Source of the DNA: Archangium gephyra
GTDB lineage: Bacteria; Myxococcota; Myxococcia; Myxococcales; Myxococcaceae
Direction of reading: 5' to 3'
NCBI RefSeq assembly: GCF_001027285.1
Contig: NZ_CP011509.1
Location: forward strand, 7,712,501-7,776,500
DNA length: 64,000 bases
Shown piece after piece: positions 27,707 to 36,340 of the stretch. Each line of letters opens with the position of its first letter. Position 1 is the first letter of the stretch. The notes under the pieces were generated by a model that worked only from the letters and a program-made list of their open reading frames with translations, was not told the origin of the DNA and ran no database searches. Both the position numbers and the translations under genes were made by a program.

Positions 27707-28399
27707 TTACAGCGACCCCGAGACCTGCGATGAGCGCCGGGCCTGCTGCCTCACGGGCCGCAGTTCTCCGGACGTGGTCCGGGAGGCCGGCATCACCAGG
27801 GAGCACGCCTCGCCACACTGGCTGGACAGGCACGCGAGCGCGGAGGCGCCCACCTCCTGGCGGGACACGTTCTCGTAGCAGCGCTCCCCCGTCCCCGGGC
27901 AGCCGCGCTTCTCCGCGCACTGGCAGCACGCCGAGGCCACCGTCGCCATCATCGCGGTGTCCTGCAGCACCTGCGACAGCTGCCGGTAGCACGCCCGCGC
28001 GGCCGGCGCGAAGCGGCCCTTCGCGTCGATGATGGGCGTCTTCCCGTCCAGGCCACACGAGTCCTCCGCGGCGTCGGAGAACTTGCGCTCGCACTGCGTC
28101 ACGAGGTTCTTGTCCGCCGTCACTCCCGAGGGCGGCTTCGCGGCCTGCACGCACAGCGTGTGGCCGATGTCCTTGAGGGTGCGGACGTTGCCGGCGGCCT
28201 GCGCCTGCACATCCGTGGACGCACTCACATCGGCCTCGAAGATACATTCGCGGCCCGCCCGCAGCGTCTCCACGGTGCAGGCCCAGGCCGTCGGCGATTC
28301 GTCCGCCTGCGGAGGCGCGCCCAGAGCGCCAGGCGGCAGCGCCGGACTGGCGCCGTCAGGAGACGAACAGAGAAGGGCAAGAAGTACGGCGGTGATCAT
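27707..28399 (-). CDS. secreted cysteine-rich protein of unknown function
   Basis: 230 aa from the ATG at 28399 (GGGGG upstream), giving a short signal peptide MITAVLLALLCSS. About 14 cysteines are spread over residues 45-205, including a CCQCAEKRGCPG cluster and CLSSQCGEAC, so disulfide bonds are expected in the periplasm or outside the cell. It is mostly helical otherwise. Not recognised. It is cotranscribed with the downstream lipoprotein and diverges from the cytochrome-like lipoprotein gene across a 146-bp gap. Confidence 0.6.
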   Translation of the reverse strand: MITAVLLALLCSSPDGASPALPPGALGAPPQADESPTAWACTVETLRAGRECIFEADVSASTDVQAQAAGNVRTLKDIGHTLCVQAAKPPSGVTADKNLVTQCERKFSDAAEDSCGLDGKTPIIDAKGRFAPAARACYRQLSQVLQDTAMMATVASACCQCAEKRGCPGTGERCYENVSRQEVGASALACLSSQCGEACSLVMPASRTTSGELRPVRQQARRSSQVSGSL

Positions 28400-28545
28400 G
28401 ATGCCCCCAGCGTAGGACCAACGCGTCACATACTCAAACAGGCCCGTGGTGGCAGGCAACCATGAGTTTGCCTCATGCACGATGGCCATCACTGACTAGC
28501 TTTCAATCGTTGTGACGCGGCAGTGCGCCGGAGGGGGGAAAGCCC

Positions 28546-29526
28546 ATGCTGTCTTCCGTTGGCAAACGTGCGTTCACGCGGCTGCTGCTGACGTGTGTTC
28601 TCATCTGCGCATGCGGCGCGCCCGTCATCCTCAGGGGCCCCGCTGCCCTGCCCGGCGACGTCGAGGGAGCACTCCCGGTGAAGCTTTCCATCCAGGCGGT
28701 GGATCCCGCGGGCGGCGCGCTCACCTACGCCTGGCAGCAGCTGCCCGAGTCGCCCGCTGGGACCTTCAGCGATGCTTCCTCGCCTGCTCCCACCTGGCTG
28801 GCACCGGTGGTGGAACGGACGACGGTCTTCACGCTGCGGGTGACGGTGACGGACAGGAATGGAGGCACCGCGCAGGCCGAGGTCCAGGTGAAGGTCCAGC
28901 CCCCGCCGCGGCGGCACAACCGCGCGCCCGTGCTCTCCGGGGCGCCCGTGGTCTCACCCGGGCTGGCGAGGGCCGGAGACACCCTCACGCTCTCGGCGCG
29001 GGCGGAGGACGCGGACGGAGATGCCCTCACGTACCTCTGGCGCCAGCTCGCCCCCGAGCCCCAGGGCACCTTCGTCTCGGGGCCGGAGGGCGCGGACATC
29101 ACCTGGTTCTCCCCGCCGGTGGGCACCGGGACGGCCTTCACCTTCGAGGTGCTCGTCTCCGACGGCCACGGCGCTCCGGTGCGCGGGACGGTGACGGTGC
29201 CGGTGCACGTCCCCCGCTATGCCCAGGACATCCAGGTGCTGTGGAGCTCGCTGTGCACCGGGTGCCACGGCCGGAGCGGTGGGTTGGATCTGGCACCGGG
29301 CCAGAGCCATGCGGCGCTCGTCGGGGCGCCCATGCTGACCCGGGCGTGCTCGGACCTCAAACGGGTGGCGCCGGGCGACCCCGACTCCTCCGCGCTCCTG
29401 AAGAAGCTGACCGGGACGGACTGTGGAACTCGTATGCCGCGCAACGATCCGGGCCACTTCGATGCCCACCCGGGAGAGCTGGTGCGCATCCGCTCCTGGA
29501 TTCTCGGCGGTGCGGCGGACGATTGA
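28546..29526 (+). CDS. PKD-like lipoprotein with a c-type cytochrome domain
   Basis: 326 aa, strong GGAGGGGGG ribosome site. The lipoprotein signal ends LICAC. Two PKD/Ig-like modules of ~90 residues follow, each with LTYAWQQL or LTYLWRQL and a TVFTLRVTVTD or TAFTFEVLVSD closing strand. The C-terminal ~100 residues hold one haem-attachment motif CTGCH with a distal MPRNDPGHFDA Met. It probably binds one covalent haem on the outer face of a membrane. The redox partner is not evident; no oxidase or dehydrogenase is nearby. Confidence 0.8.
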   Translation: MLSSVGKRAFTRLLLTCVLICACGAPVILRGPAALPGDVEGALPVKLSIQAVDPAGGALTYAWQQLPESPAGTFSDASSPAPTWLAPVVERTTVFTLRVTVTDRNGGTAQAEVQVKVQPPPRRHNRAPVLSGAPVVSPGLARAGDTLTLSARAEDADGDALTYLWRQLAPEPQGTFVSGPEGADITWFSPPVGTGTAFTFEVLVSDGHGAPVRGTVTVPVHVPRYAQDIQVLWSSLCTGCHGRSGGLDLAPGQSHAALVGAPMLTRACSDLKRVAPGDPDSSALLKKLTGTDCGTRMPRNDPGHFDAHPGELVRIRSWILGGAADD

Positions 29527-29642
29527 GGTCCGGTGCGAAACGCCTGGCGGCCGAAGTCAAGCCCGCTCGCCTGCCCTCCAGCCACGAGAGCCGTCGCTTC
29601 GTCCTGGATGATCCGGTTTTCGACAGATAGAATGGCCTGCCC

Positions 29643-32600
29643 GTGGCAGCCCAAGAGTCACAGTCCTGGGGCCACCGACTGTGGCCCGCGGCGACGTTCC
29701 AGTTCGCCCTCATCGCTGGTGTGACGCAGCTGAAGACGGCTGCCAACGCACTCGTGTTGTCGCGCTTCGAGTCGCACATGATGCCCTACCTGTACCTGGT
29801 GGGCGCATTGCTCGTGGCGACGCTGACGCTGATGCCGCGCCGGGAGCCGGATGCCCGCACCGAGTCGCTCAGCGTGCTCACCGGGGTGGGCGGGCTCATC
29901 GTGCTGGGGCTGGCCGCGGGCGTGTCCATGGGCCAGCGCGTTCCAGCGCTGGTGCTGTACCTCTTCGTGGACGCCTTCACGACGATCATCTCCCTGCGCT
30001 TCTGGGGACGGATGGCGTCGGCCTTCGACGCGCGCGAGGCGCGGCGGGCCTTCACCGCGCTCAACGGCGTGGGCATGGCGGGAGGCATGCTGGGCGGCCT
30101 CCTGGTACAGGGACTCGCCGAGCGGCTCGGCACCGCCTCCATCATCGTGGGTGGCGCGCTGTCGCTCTACGCCGCGGGAGTGGCCTTCCACTTCCACCAC
30201 AGCGAGGGGCCACGGACCGCGCGCCCCCGGCACATGGCCCCGCCGGTGGCGGCCTGGGAGTACCTCTCCACCAGCAGCTATGCCCGGGTGCTGGCGGCGC
30301 TGGGCGTGAGCTTCGCGGTGCTGTCCTCCTTCGTGGACTACCTCTTCCGGCTGCGCGTGGAGAACACGCTCAGCGAGGACGGGCTGGCGGCGCTCTTCGG
30401 CTCGCTGCAGCTGTGGATCGGCCTGGTGTGCGTGCTCTTCCAGCTGCTGCTGGCCGAGCGGCTCCTCAAGCGGCTGGGGCTGATGAGCTACCTGGCGCTG
30501 CTGCCCGGGGCGATGGCGCCGCTGGCGGTGGCCTCACTGCTGACGAAGGAGCTGTGGCCCGTCCACCTGCTGCGGCTGCTGGAGAACGCCGTCAACTACT
30601 CGCTGCTGCCGGTGGGTGTGCAGCTGCTGTACGCGGCGGTGCCGGACGAGGAGCGCGAGGCCCTGCGGAGCGCGGTGGACGGGCTGCTGCGCAAGGGCGG
30701 AACGGTGCTGGCCGGTGTGCTGCTGATCGGCGCGGGCCGCGAGGCCAACGGCGTCACCATGGCGCTGGTGGTGGTGGGCGTGTGCGGCCTGCTCGGCGTG
30801 CTGCTGCTGCGCCTGAGGCCGGCCTATGTGGAGGCGCTGGGCGAGCAGGTGGGCGCCCACGGCGAGGACGACGAGGCGCTGGGCCGCGAGGATCGCCGGC
30901 TGCTGGTGGAGGCGCTGGGCTCGAGCGCGCCGGACCGGGTGCTGCACGCGCTGGATCTCCTGGCGGAGGAGGGACTGCCGCTGCGGCCCCACCTGCCCGT
31001 GCTGCTGCACCACACGCACGAGCGGGTGCAGGAGCGCGCGGTGGCCCTGGCGCTGGAGCTGGGCGCCACCGAGACGGCTCCGCAGCTCGAGCAGCTGGTG
31101 ACGCAGGGCTCCCGGCGGCCGAGGGACATCGCGGTGGGCGCGTTGGCGAAGCTGGCGCCGGAGCGGGCGGAGGTGCTGCTGCCGCCGCTGTTGCAGAGCC
31201 CGGACGTGGGGCTGCGCTGCGCGGCGGTGGTGGCGCTGCTGAGCACGAAGTGGCGCGCGGCGGCGCTGGTGTCGCTGGGGGCGCTGACGGCCCGGGGCGC
31301 GCAGGCGCCGGTGTCGGATCGCCGCGAGGTGGCCCGGCTGTTCGGCCGGCTGAAGGACCCGAGCTACACGCCCATGCTGACGGCCTACCTGAGCGATCCG
31401 GACAGCTCGGTGCGGCGCGTGGCGGTGCGCTCCGTGGGCGAGGGCGGCTACGTGAAGCTGGCGCCGAGGCTGCTCACCTTCCTCACCTGGCGCGAGGAGC
31501 GGCGCGAGGCGCGCGAGGCCCTGGCCTCGCTGGGTGACGAGGTGACGCCCCTGCTGGAGGCGACGCTCAACGACCTGGCCGCGCCGCTGGCCATGCGCCT
31601 GCAGGTGCCGCGCGTGCTGCGCCTGATCGGCACGCCGGGGGCGCTGCACGCCCTGCTCTTCTCCAACGTGCGCGACGATGCCCGGCTGCACTTCCGCATT
31701 GGCGCCGAGATGTCGCGCCTGCGCGATGAGCACCCCGAGCACCCGGTGGACGAGGATCGGGTGCGCGAGGCGCTGGGCCGGCGGCGTGAGGTGTACCGCG
31801 CCCTGGTGGAGCCCTTCCGGGACTTGCGCGCGGAGCTGGGAGACCACGCGCTGCTCACCCGCGTGGTGGGGGATCGGCTGGATCAGGCGCTGGAGCTGTC
31901 CTTCTTCCTGCTGGGCCTGCTGCATCCGCCCCACGTGATGCGGCGCGTGCACCAACAGGTGGCGGGCCAGGACGCGCGGCGGCGCGCGTATGCGCTGGAG
32001 CTGCTGGAGACGCTGACGAACGAGGAGGACCGGGAGCTGGTGCGCGAGCAGGTGGAGTCGCACCACCGGGATCTGCCTCCGGGCACGACGGGCCAGTTGG
32101 AGGCGCACCTGGCGTGGTTGTGCCGCAGCGAGGATGTGGTGCTGCGCGCGTGCGCGCGCTACGTGGCGGGCCGGATCGGCATGGATCTGCCGCCCACGCA
32201 AGAGGGAGACATGAGCCAGGCGACGGTGCAGAAGCTGTTCCTCCTCGAGGAGGTGCACGTCTTCTCGCAGAGCGACGTGGACGACGTGGCGGCGGTGGCG
32301 GCGATTGCCCGCGAGGCGCGCTTCCGCGCGGGCGAGCGCGTCTTCAGCCAGGGAGACCCGGGAGACGCGCTCTACGTCATCATCGAGGGCGCGGTGGACG
32401 CGCGCAGCAACGGTGAGCACGTGCTGCGGATGCGCGCCAAGGAGACCTTCGGGGACCTGAGCCTGCTGGACGGAGCCCCCCGCCCCACGGACGCCATCGC
32501 GGTGGAGGACACGCGGGTGCTCGTCATCGACCGGCGTGACTTCCTCGATCTGCTGGCGGACCGTCCGGAGCTGCTGACGGGCTTCTTCCGCGCGGTGACC

Positions 32601-32726
32601 CAGCAGCTGCGGGCCGTCATCAACGCGTCCGAGCAGACGCCGCTCAGCGGGGCCCATGTGGTGGAGCTGCCGAAGGAGGAGCAGAGCCCTCCTCCGGAGG
32701 AACAGAAGCGGCCCCTGGCGGGCTAG
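29643..32726 (+). CDS. Npt1/MFS-like transporter fused to HEAT repeats and a cyclic nucleotide-binding domain
   Basis: 1027 aa, GTG start without a clear Shine-Dalgarno. Residues about 15-400 contain ten to twelve membrane helices, arranged like an MFS or nucleotide translocase (Npt1/Npt2) module. Residues about 415-860 are helical HEAT-type repeats (for example SPDVGLRCAAVVALLSTKWRAAA and DPDSSVRRVAVRSVGEGG). Residues about 890-995 are a cyclic nucleotide-binding fold (GERVFSQGDPGDALYVIIEGAV, FGDLSLLDGAPRPTDAIA). The usual GEL of cAMP sites reads GDL, so ligand type is uncertain. The fusion suggests transport gated by a soluble second messenger or by HEAT-bound partners. Monocistronic in appearance. 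Confidence 0.8.
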   Translation: MAAQESQSWGHRLWPAATFQFALIAGVTQLKTAANALVLSRFESHMMPYLYLVGALLVATLTLMPRREPDARTESLSVLTGVGGLIVLGLAAGVSMGQRVPALVLYLFVDAFTTIISLRFWGRMASAFDAREARRAFTALNGVGMAGGMLGGLLVQGLAERLGTASIIVGGALSLYAAGVAFHFHHSEGPRTARPRHMAPPVAAWEYLSTSSYARVLAALGVSFAVLSSFVDYLFRLRVENTLSEDGLAALFGSLQLWIGLVCVLFQLLLAERLLKRLGLMSYLALLPGAMAPLAVASLLTKELWPVHLLRLLENAVNYSLLPVGVQLLYAAVPDEEREALRSAVDGLLRKGGTVLAGVLLIGAGREANGVTMALVVVGVCGLLGVLLLRLRPAYVEALGEQVGAHGEDDEALGREDRRLLVEALGSSAPDRVLHALDLLAEEGLPLRPHLPVLLHHTHERVQERAVALALELGATETAPQLEQLVTQGSRRPRDIAVGALAKLAPERAEVLLPPLLQSPDVGLRCAAVVALLSTKWRAAALVSLGALTARGAQAPVSDRREVARLFGRLKDPSYTPMLTAYLSDPDSSVRRVAVRSVGEGGYVKLAPRLLTFLTWREERREAREALASLGDEVTPLLEATLNDLAAPLAMRLQVPRVLRLIGTPGALHALLFSNVRDDARLHFRIGAEMSRLRDEHPEHPVDEDRVREALGRRREVYRALVEPFRDLRAELGDHALLTRVVGDRLDQALELSFFLLGLLHPPHVMRRVHQQVAGQDARRRAYALELLETLTNEEDRELVREQVESHHRDLPPGTTGQLEAHLAWLCRSEDVVLRACARYVAGRIGMDLPPTQEGDMSQATVQKLFLLEEVHVFSQSDVDDVAAVAAIAREARFRAGERVFSQGDPGDALYVIIEGAVDARSNGEHVLRMRAKETFGDLSLLDGAPRPTDAIAVEDTRVLVIDRRDFLDLLADRPELLTGFFRAVTQQLRAVINASEQTPLSGAHVVELPKEEQSPPPEEQKRPLAG

Positions 32727-32781
32727 CGAGCGGAGAGCCCGCGGGACTGCGTGAGCCGCGCCAGGGCCGTGGCCTCCCCGG

Positions 32782-33507
32782 TCAGATGTCGCCCGAGAAG
32801 TCGCCCTTCACCTGCAGATCCCCCTTGCCCGTGTCCGCGCAGGTCACATCCATGGAGACCGCCCAGTTCGGGACGTCCCGGACGATGGTGATGGTGCCCG
32901 TCCACGAGAAGCAGCTCCTCCCCTCCTTGTAATAGGACATGTCCACACGGGGATCCGTCATGGGGATGACCTCTCCCGCGGTGATGGGCCGCTCGATGCG
33001 GAAGTTGAAGTTCGAGCCTCCGCTCGAAGGGGAGCAGGAGTCCGACGAGCTGCTGCCGAGCGACATGTAGACGCCGAAGTCGCCACAGGACGAGGGCGCG
33101 CTGCAGCTGCCGGTGCCCGTGGACTCTCCCCCCTGGTAGGACTCGCCCGAGACCACGGGCGCCGAGAGGTTCCACCTGCAGGTGGGCTTCTGCGTGCGGC
33201 AGCACGCCGCCTCTCCGAACCCACAACGATCCTGGTGGCAGGAGACGGGGTTGTTGGTGGAGCCCGTCGGACAAGGCTCGGGCGAGATGGCATCCTTGCC
33301 CGAGCGCATGCAGAACGAGAGCCGCTCACCGTCACAGAACATGGTGTTGGGCGTGCAGGTGAAGTCACCGGTGGCGCTCGGCCCCGGAGGCCCCTGGGGA
33401 CCCTGCGGGCCCTGGGGACCCTGAGCACCCTGGGGACCCTGCGGGCCCTGGGAAGTGCAGGCGGAGAGCGCGAGGAGCGCGGTCAAGGCAACGAGTCGAA
33501 GAGACAT
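32782..33507 (-). CDS. collagen-like lipoprotein with a Cys-rich domain
   Basis: 241 aa from the ATG at 33507 (GGGGG upstream). The lipobox is ALSAC. Immediately after it come about seven Gly-X-Y triplets of the GPQ type, a short collagen-like stalk. The remaining ~190 residues contain about 14 cysteines and a Ser-rich beta-domain (MSLGSSSSDSC...). The stalk would hold the domain off the membrane. Function not recognised. The 5' leader carries three tandem ATGA units at 33521-33532. Confidence 0.72.
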   Translation of the reverse strand: MSLRLVALTALLALSACTSQGPQGPQGAQGPQGPQGPQGPPGPSATGDFTCTPNTMFCDGERLSFCMRSGKDAISPEPCPTGSTNNPVSCHQDRCGFGEAACCRTQKPTCRWNLSAPVVSGESYQGGESTGTGSCSAPSSCGDFGVYMSLGSSSSDSCSPSSGGSNFNFRIERPITAGEVIPMTDPRVDMSYYKEGRSCFSWTGTITIVRDVPNWAVSMDVTCADTGKGDLQVKGDFSGDI

Positions 33508-33610
33508 GGACGAACCCCCAATGAATGAATGAGCGCGAGAGCCGCGCACCGGCAACGAAGCCATCGTTCGTTGGGATGTCAAAAATCAGGCCCATGGGTC
33601 CGCTGTGCCG

Positions 33611-33637
33611 ATGACAGGAATGACAGGAATGACCGGC
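33611..33637 (+). repeat. tandem 9-bp direct repeats ATGACAGGA in a divergent promoter region
   Basis: ATGACAGGA occurs at 33611-33619 and 33620-33628, with a third partial copy ATGACCGGC at 33629-33637. They lie in the 212-bp gap between the collagen-like lipoprotein and the monooxygenase. Near-identical sequences occur upstream of the metalloprotease gene at 40155-40166 and, inverted, at 40261-40272. Confidence 0.45.
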
Positions 33638-33719
33638 GCTCCCGGTTCAACCCGGCTGTGCCGGCTCACCGGGACCCCGTCTGACATTGGCGGGGCCATC
33701 GCCCGCGGGATGGACGGGT

Positions 33720-34985
33720 ATGATCTCCCGCATGGCGAACATCGCAATCGTTGGCGCGGGCCAGGCGGGACTCTTCCTGGGCTTCGGCCTGCTCGAGGAT
33801 GGACACTCCGTCACCCTGTTCTCGGATCAGACTCCCGACGCGATCCTGAATGGCCGGCTCCCCTCGGGCATGGGGCTCTTCGAGGACGCGGTGAAGAAGG
33901 AAGCCGCGCTGGGGCTCACCTTGTGGGAAGACGTGATGACGCGGGGAGAAGGCGCCATCCTCGAGCTGATCAACCCGGAGGGCGGCGTCGGACTGCACAT
34001 CGCCCCTCCCGTTCCGCGGCCACATCGGGGCGTCGATCAGCGGCTCAAGAACTCGACCTGGATGCGCGAGCTGGAGCGCCGCGGCGCGTCCCTTCGCATC
34101 GTGCCCCTGGCGAATCCGGAGGAGCTGGCTGCGCACACCACCGGCTTCGACCTCGTCCTGGTCGCCACCGGCAAGGGCTCCATCTCCACCCTCTTCTCGA
34201 GGGATCCCCAGCGCAGCCCCTTCGACAGGCCCCAGCGCCACATCACCTGCTTCCTCGTGAAGAACTTCCGGCCCGAGCTCCGCAGCGGCACCATCCGGGT
34301 CCTGCCAGGCCTCGGCGAGGTCGTCATCACCCCGTTCTACAGCCGGGAGCAGCTCAAGGGGCGCATCCTCCTCATCGAGGGCATCCCCGGTGGACCGCTC
34401 GACTTCCTCTCACGCACGCTGCCGGGCCGCGAGCTGCTGGAGGAGTGCAAACAGACCCTCTCCAGGTTGCTCCCCGGACAGCTCGAGGATCTGCGGGAGG
34501 CGGAGCTCCCCTCCGAGCAGTGCTGGCTTCGCGGCACCCTCACGCCCACCGTCCGTCACCCGGTGGGCCGTCTGCCCTCGGGCCAGGCGGTGCTCGGCCT
34601 GGGTGACGCCATCATGCTGCATGATCCGCTGGCCGCTCAGGGGGGCAACAACGCGACCCACATGGCGGACTTCTACCGGACCCGCATCCGTGAGCACGCC
34701 GGGCGTCCCTTCACCGCGGAGTGGATGCAGCGGACCTTCGATGACTTCTGGCTCGATTACGGCCAGTACGCGATGGGCGTGACGGCCGGCCTGCTCCTGC
34801 CGCCCGCTCCCCACCAGCAGGTGGTCCTCGCCTCGGCGCACCACGTCCCCGCGGTGGCCGCGGCGTTGATCGACGGGCTGTACGATCCCAGGGCCCTCTT
34901 CCCCTGGTTCGTCAACCCCGCCTTCACCCGGGAGTTCCTCCACTCGAAGGGTGTCCCTCCGGAGCTGCTGGCTCGGCTCCGGTGA
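33720..34985 (+). CDS. styrene/indole monooxygenase (StyA)-type flavoprotein
   Basis: 421 aa from the ATG at 33720; ATGs at 33687 and 33732 are alternatives. A Rossmann FAD-binding GAGQAG motif is at residues 12-17. The GLGDAIMLHDPLAAQGGNNATHMA segment and the overall length fit the StyA branch of group-E two-component monooxygenases, which epoxidise styrene or indole using FADH2. The partner flavin reductase (StyB type) is not adjacent. The last 62 bp overlap the convergent coiled-coil membrane protein gene. The substrate is not predictable. Confidence 0.82.
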   Translation: MISRMANIAIVGAGQAGLFLGFGLLEDGHSVTLFSDQTPDAILNGRLPSGMGLFEDAVKKEAALGLTLWEDVMTRGEGAILELINPEGGVGLHIAPPVPRPHRGVDQRLKNSTWMRELERRGASLRIVPLANPEELAAHTTGFDLVLVATGKGSISTLFSRDPQRSPFDRPQRHITCFLVKNFRPELRSGTIRVLPGLGEVVITPFYSREQLKGRILLIEGIPGGPLDFLSRTLPGRELLEECKQTLSRLLPGQLEDLREAELPSEQCWLRGTLTPTVRHPVGRLPSGQAVLGLGDAIMLHDPLAAQGGNNATHMADFYRTRIREHAGRPFTAEWMQRTFDDFWLDYGQYAMGVTAGLLLPPAPHQQVVLASAHHVPAVAAALIDGLYDPRALFPWFVNPAFTREFLHSKGVPPELLARLR

Positions 34986-36069
34986 GCAGATGGGCCGCGG
35001 CCACGGGGATGAAGGGGCGCAGGAAGCACTTCACCAGCGGCAGCGCCGCCAGCGCCCGCACCACCGCGAGCCCCATCAGCCCCCACGGCCGCCGCTCCAC
35101 GCTGGCGGCCGGGGAGAACACCTCGCTCGTCTGCCTCGTCCACAGCGAGCCGTAGACACTCAGCACCGGAAGGCGTGAGGTGAGCATGTTCCAGCCGCGC
35201 AGGAACCAGGGCTCTCGCGGATTCTGCTCGCTCCAGGCCCGGGCGCTCTTGCCCGCGGTGAAGACCACGAACCACCAGGCGCCCCACAGCGACATCAACA
35301 CGGTGAAGAGCTCACGCCCCCAGGGCAGCGCCATCCTGGCCACCCAGAGCACGGGCACCCCGAGTCCGAACCACACCAGCGCCCGCCAGCGGCGCTTCAT
35401 CTTGCTTCGCACCCACCCCAGGTTGAGCCGGACACGCGGGGTGAGCGGCTCGTCCTCCGGTGTCACGCCGGTGCGCAGGCTCACCTCACGCTCGAGCACC
35501 GTGTGGAAGTCGCGCGACAGGGCGATGACGATCCACTGGGCGATCTGCAGCGACGACAGCAGCGCCGCCCAATACACCATCCATTGCACCTTGCGCTTCT
35601 GCATCAGGCGCTCGACACGCTCGCTCTCGGATTCCGCCGCATCCCTCGCCGCCCGCCTCCGATCCTCGGCCGCCTGGGCCTCCTTCAGGGCCTTCTCCAC
35701 CGCGGCGCGCACCGCCTCCGGATCCGCTCCCGCCATCCCGGCGAGCCTCCCCGAGCCCTCCGCGACCTTCTGGAGCTTGCGCAGCCGCTCCATCCCGGCC
35801 TCGGCCTCCTCCAGCTCGGCCCGCGCCTTCTCCAGCTCTCGCTCCACCTCCTCCCGATGCTCTTCCGACCACTCGCCGGGCGCGACCGTCTCCACCACCT
35901 GCTTGCCCGAGCCCGTGAACAGCACCGCCAGCCCCACGATGGCGGCCGCCTGGAGCACGCTCACCGTCAGGTAGCGCCGCCGCAGCGCCCGGTCCTCCCA
36001 CAGGCTCCGCAGCAGGTGGAACGGCAGGCACGCCCCATGGACGAGCTGTGCCAGCCGGTTCACTGGCAT
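34924..36069 (-). CDS. coiled-coil integral membrane protein
   Basis: 381 aa from the ATG at 36069; the frame stays open upstream only as an antisense shadow of the nucleotidase-like gene. A helix at residues about 38-55 (VLQAAAIVGLAVLFTG) is followed by a long, highly charged coiled coil (about 65-165, Glu/Arg/Ala heptads). Several more helices (about 177-195, 238-256, 262-280) and a cytosolic tail follow. No catalytic motif is visible. The stop lies inside the convergent monooxygenase gene (62-bp overlap). Not recognised. Confidence 0.6.
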   Translation of the reverse strand: MPVNRLAQLVHGACLPFHLLRSLWEDRALRRRYLTVSVLQAAAIVGLAVLFTGSGKQVVETVAPGEWSEEHREEVERELEKARAELEEAEAGMERLRKLQKVAEGSGRLAGMAGADPEAVRAAVEKALKEAQAAEDRRRAARDAAESESERVERLMQKRKVQWMVYWAALLSSLQIAQWIVIALSRDFHTVLEREVSLRTGVTPEDEPLTPRVRLNLGWVRSKMKRRWRALVWFGLGVPVLWVARMALPWGRELFTVLMSLWGAWWFVVFTAGKSARAWSEQNPREPWFLRGWNMLTSRLPVLSVYGSLWTRQTSEVFSPAASVERRPWGLMGLAVVRALAALPLVKCFLRPFIPVAAAHLLTGAEPAAPEGHPSSGGTPG

Positions 36070-36276
36070 CGAAACAGTCCGTTGGGGGAAGTATCCGGCG
36101 CCATGACGCACGTCCGCCCATACCGCCCACAGCCACCGTTCGCGGGCAGTGGCCGAGCCGGTCTCGGGGCTCCCCCCACCCCGCGCCTCCTCTGGAGGAA
36201 GCGGGGCGTCCTTCTCGCGATTCAACACACCCGGAACGCTAGCACGACCCGCCGGGGCGGCGAGGGGGTGCCCTTT

Positions 36277-36307
36277 TTGACGACCCGGGGGGGAGGTGTG
36301 GTATTCG
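36277..36307 (+). promoter_or_regulatory. possible sigma-70-type promoter of the 5'-nucleotidase-like gene
   Basis: TTGACG at 36277-36282 and TATTCG at 36302-36307 are separated by 19 bp, about 33 bp before the gene's start. The spacing is longer than ideal and the -10 is poor, so this is tentative. Confidence 0.25.
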
Positions 36308-36340
36308 CGCGGTCGTATCGCCAACGAATTCGGAGCCCTC

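Noticed and set aside
28493-28545. tRNA or small RNA gene in intergenic gaps
   Set aside because: No cloverleaf, T-loop motif or CCA-adjacent stem was found here or in the other gaps.
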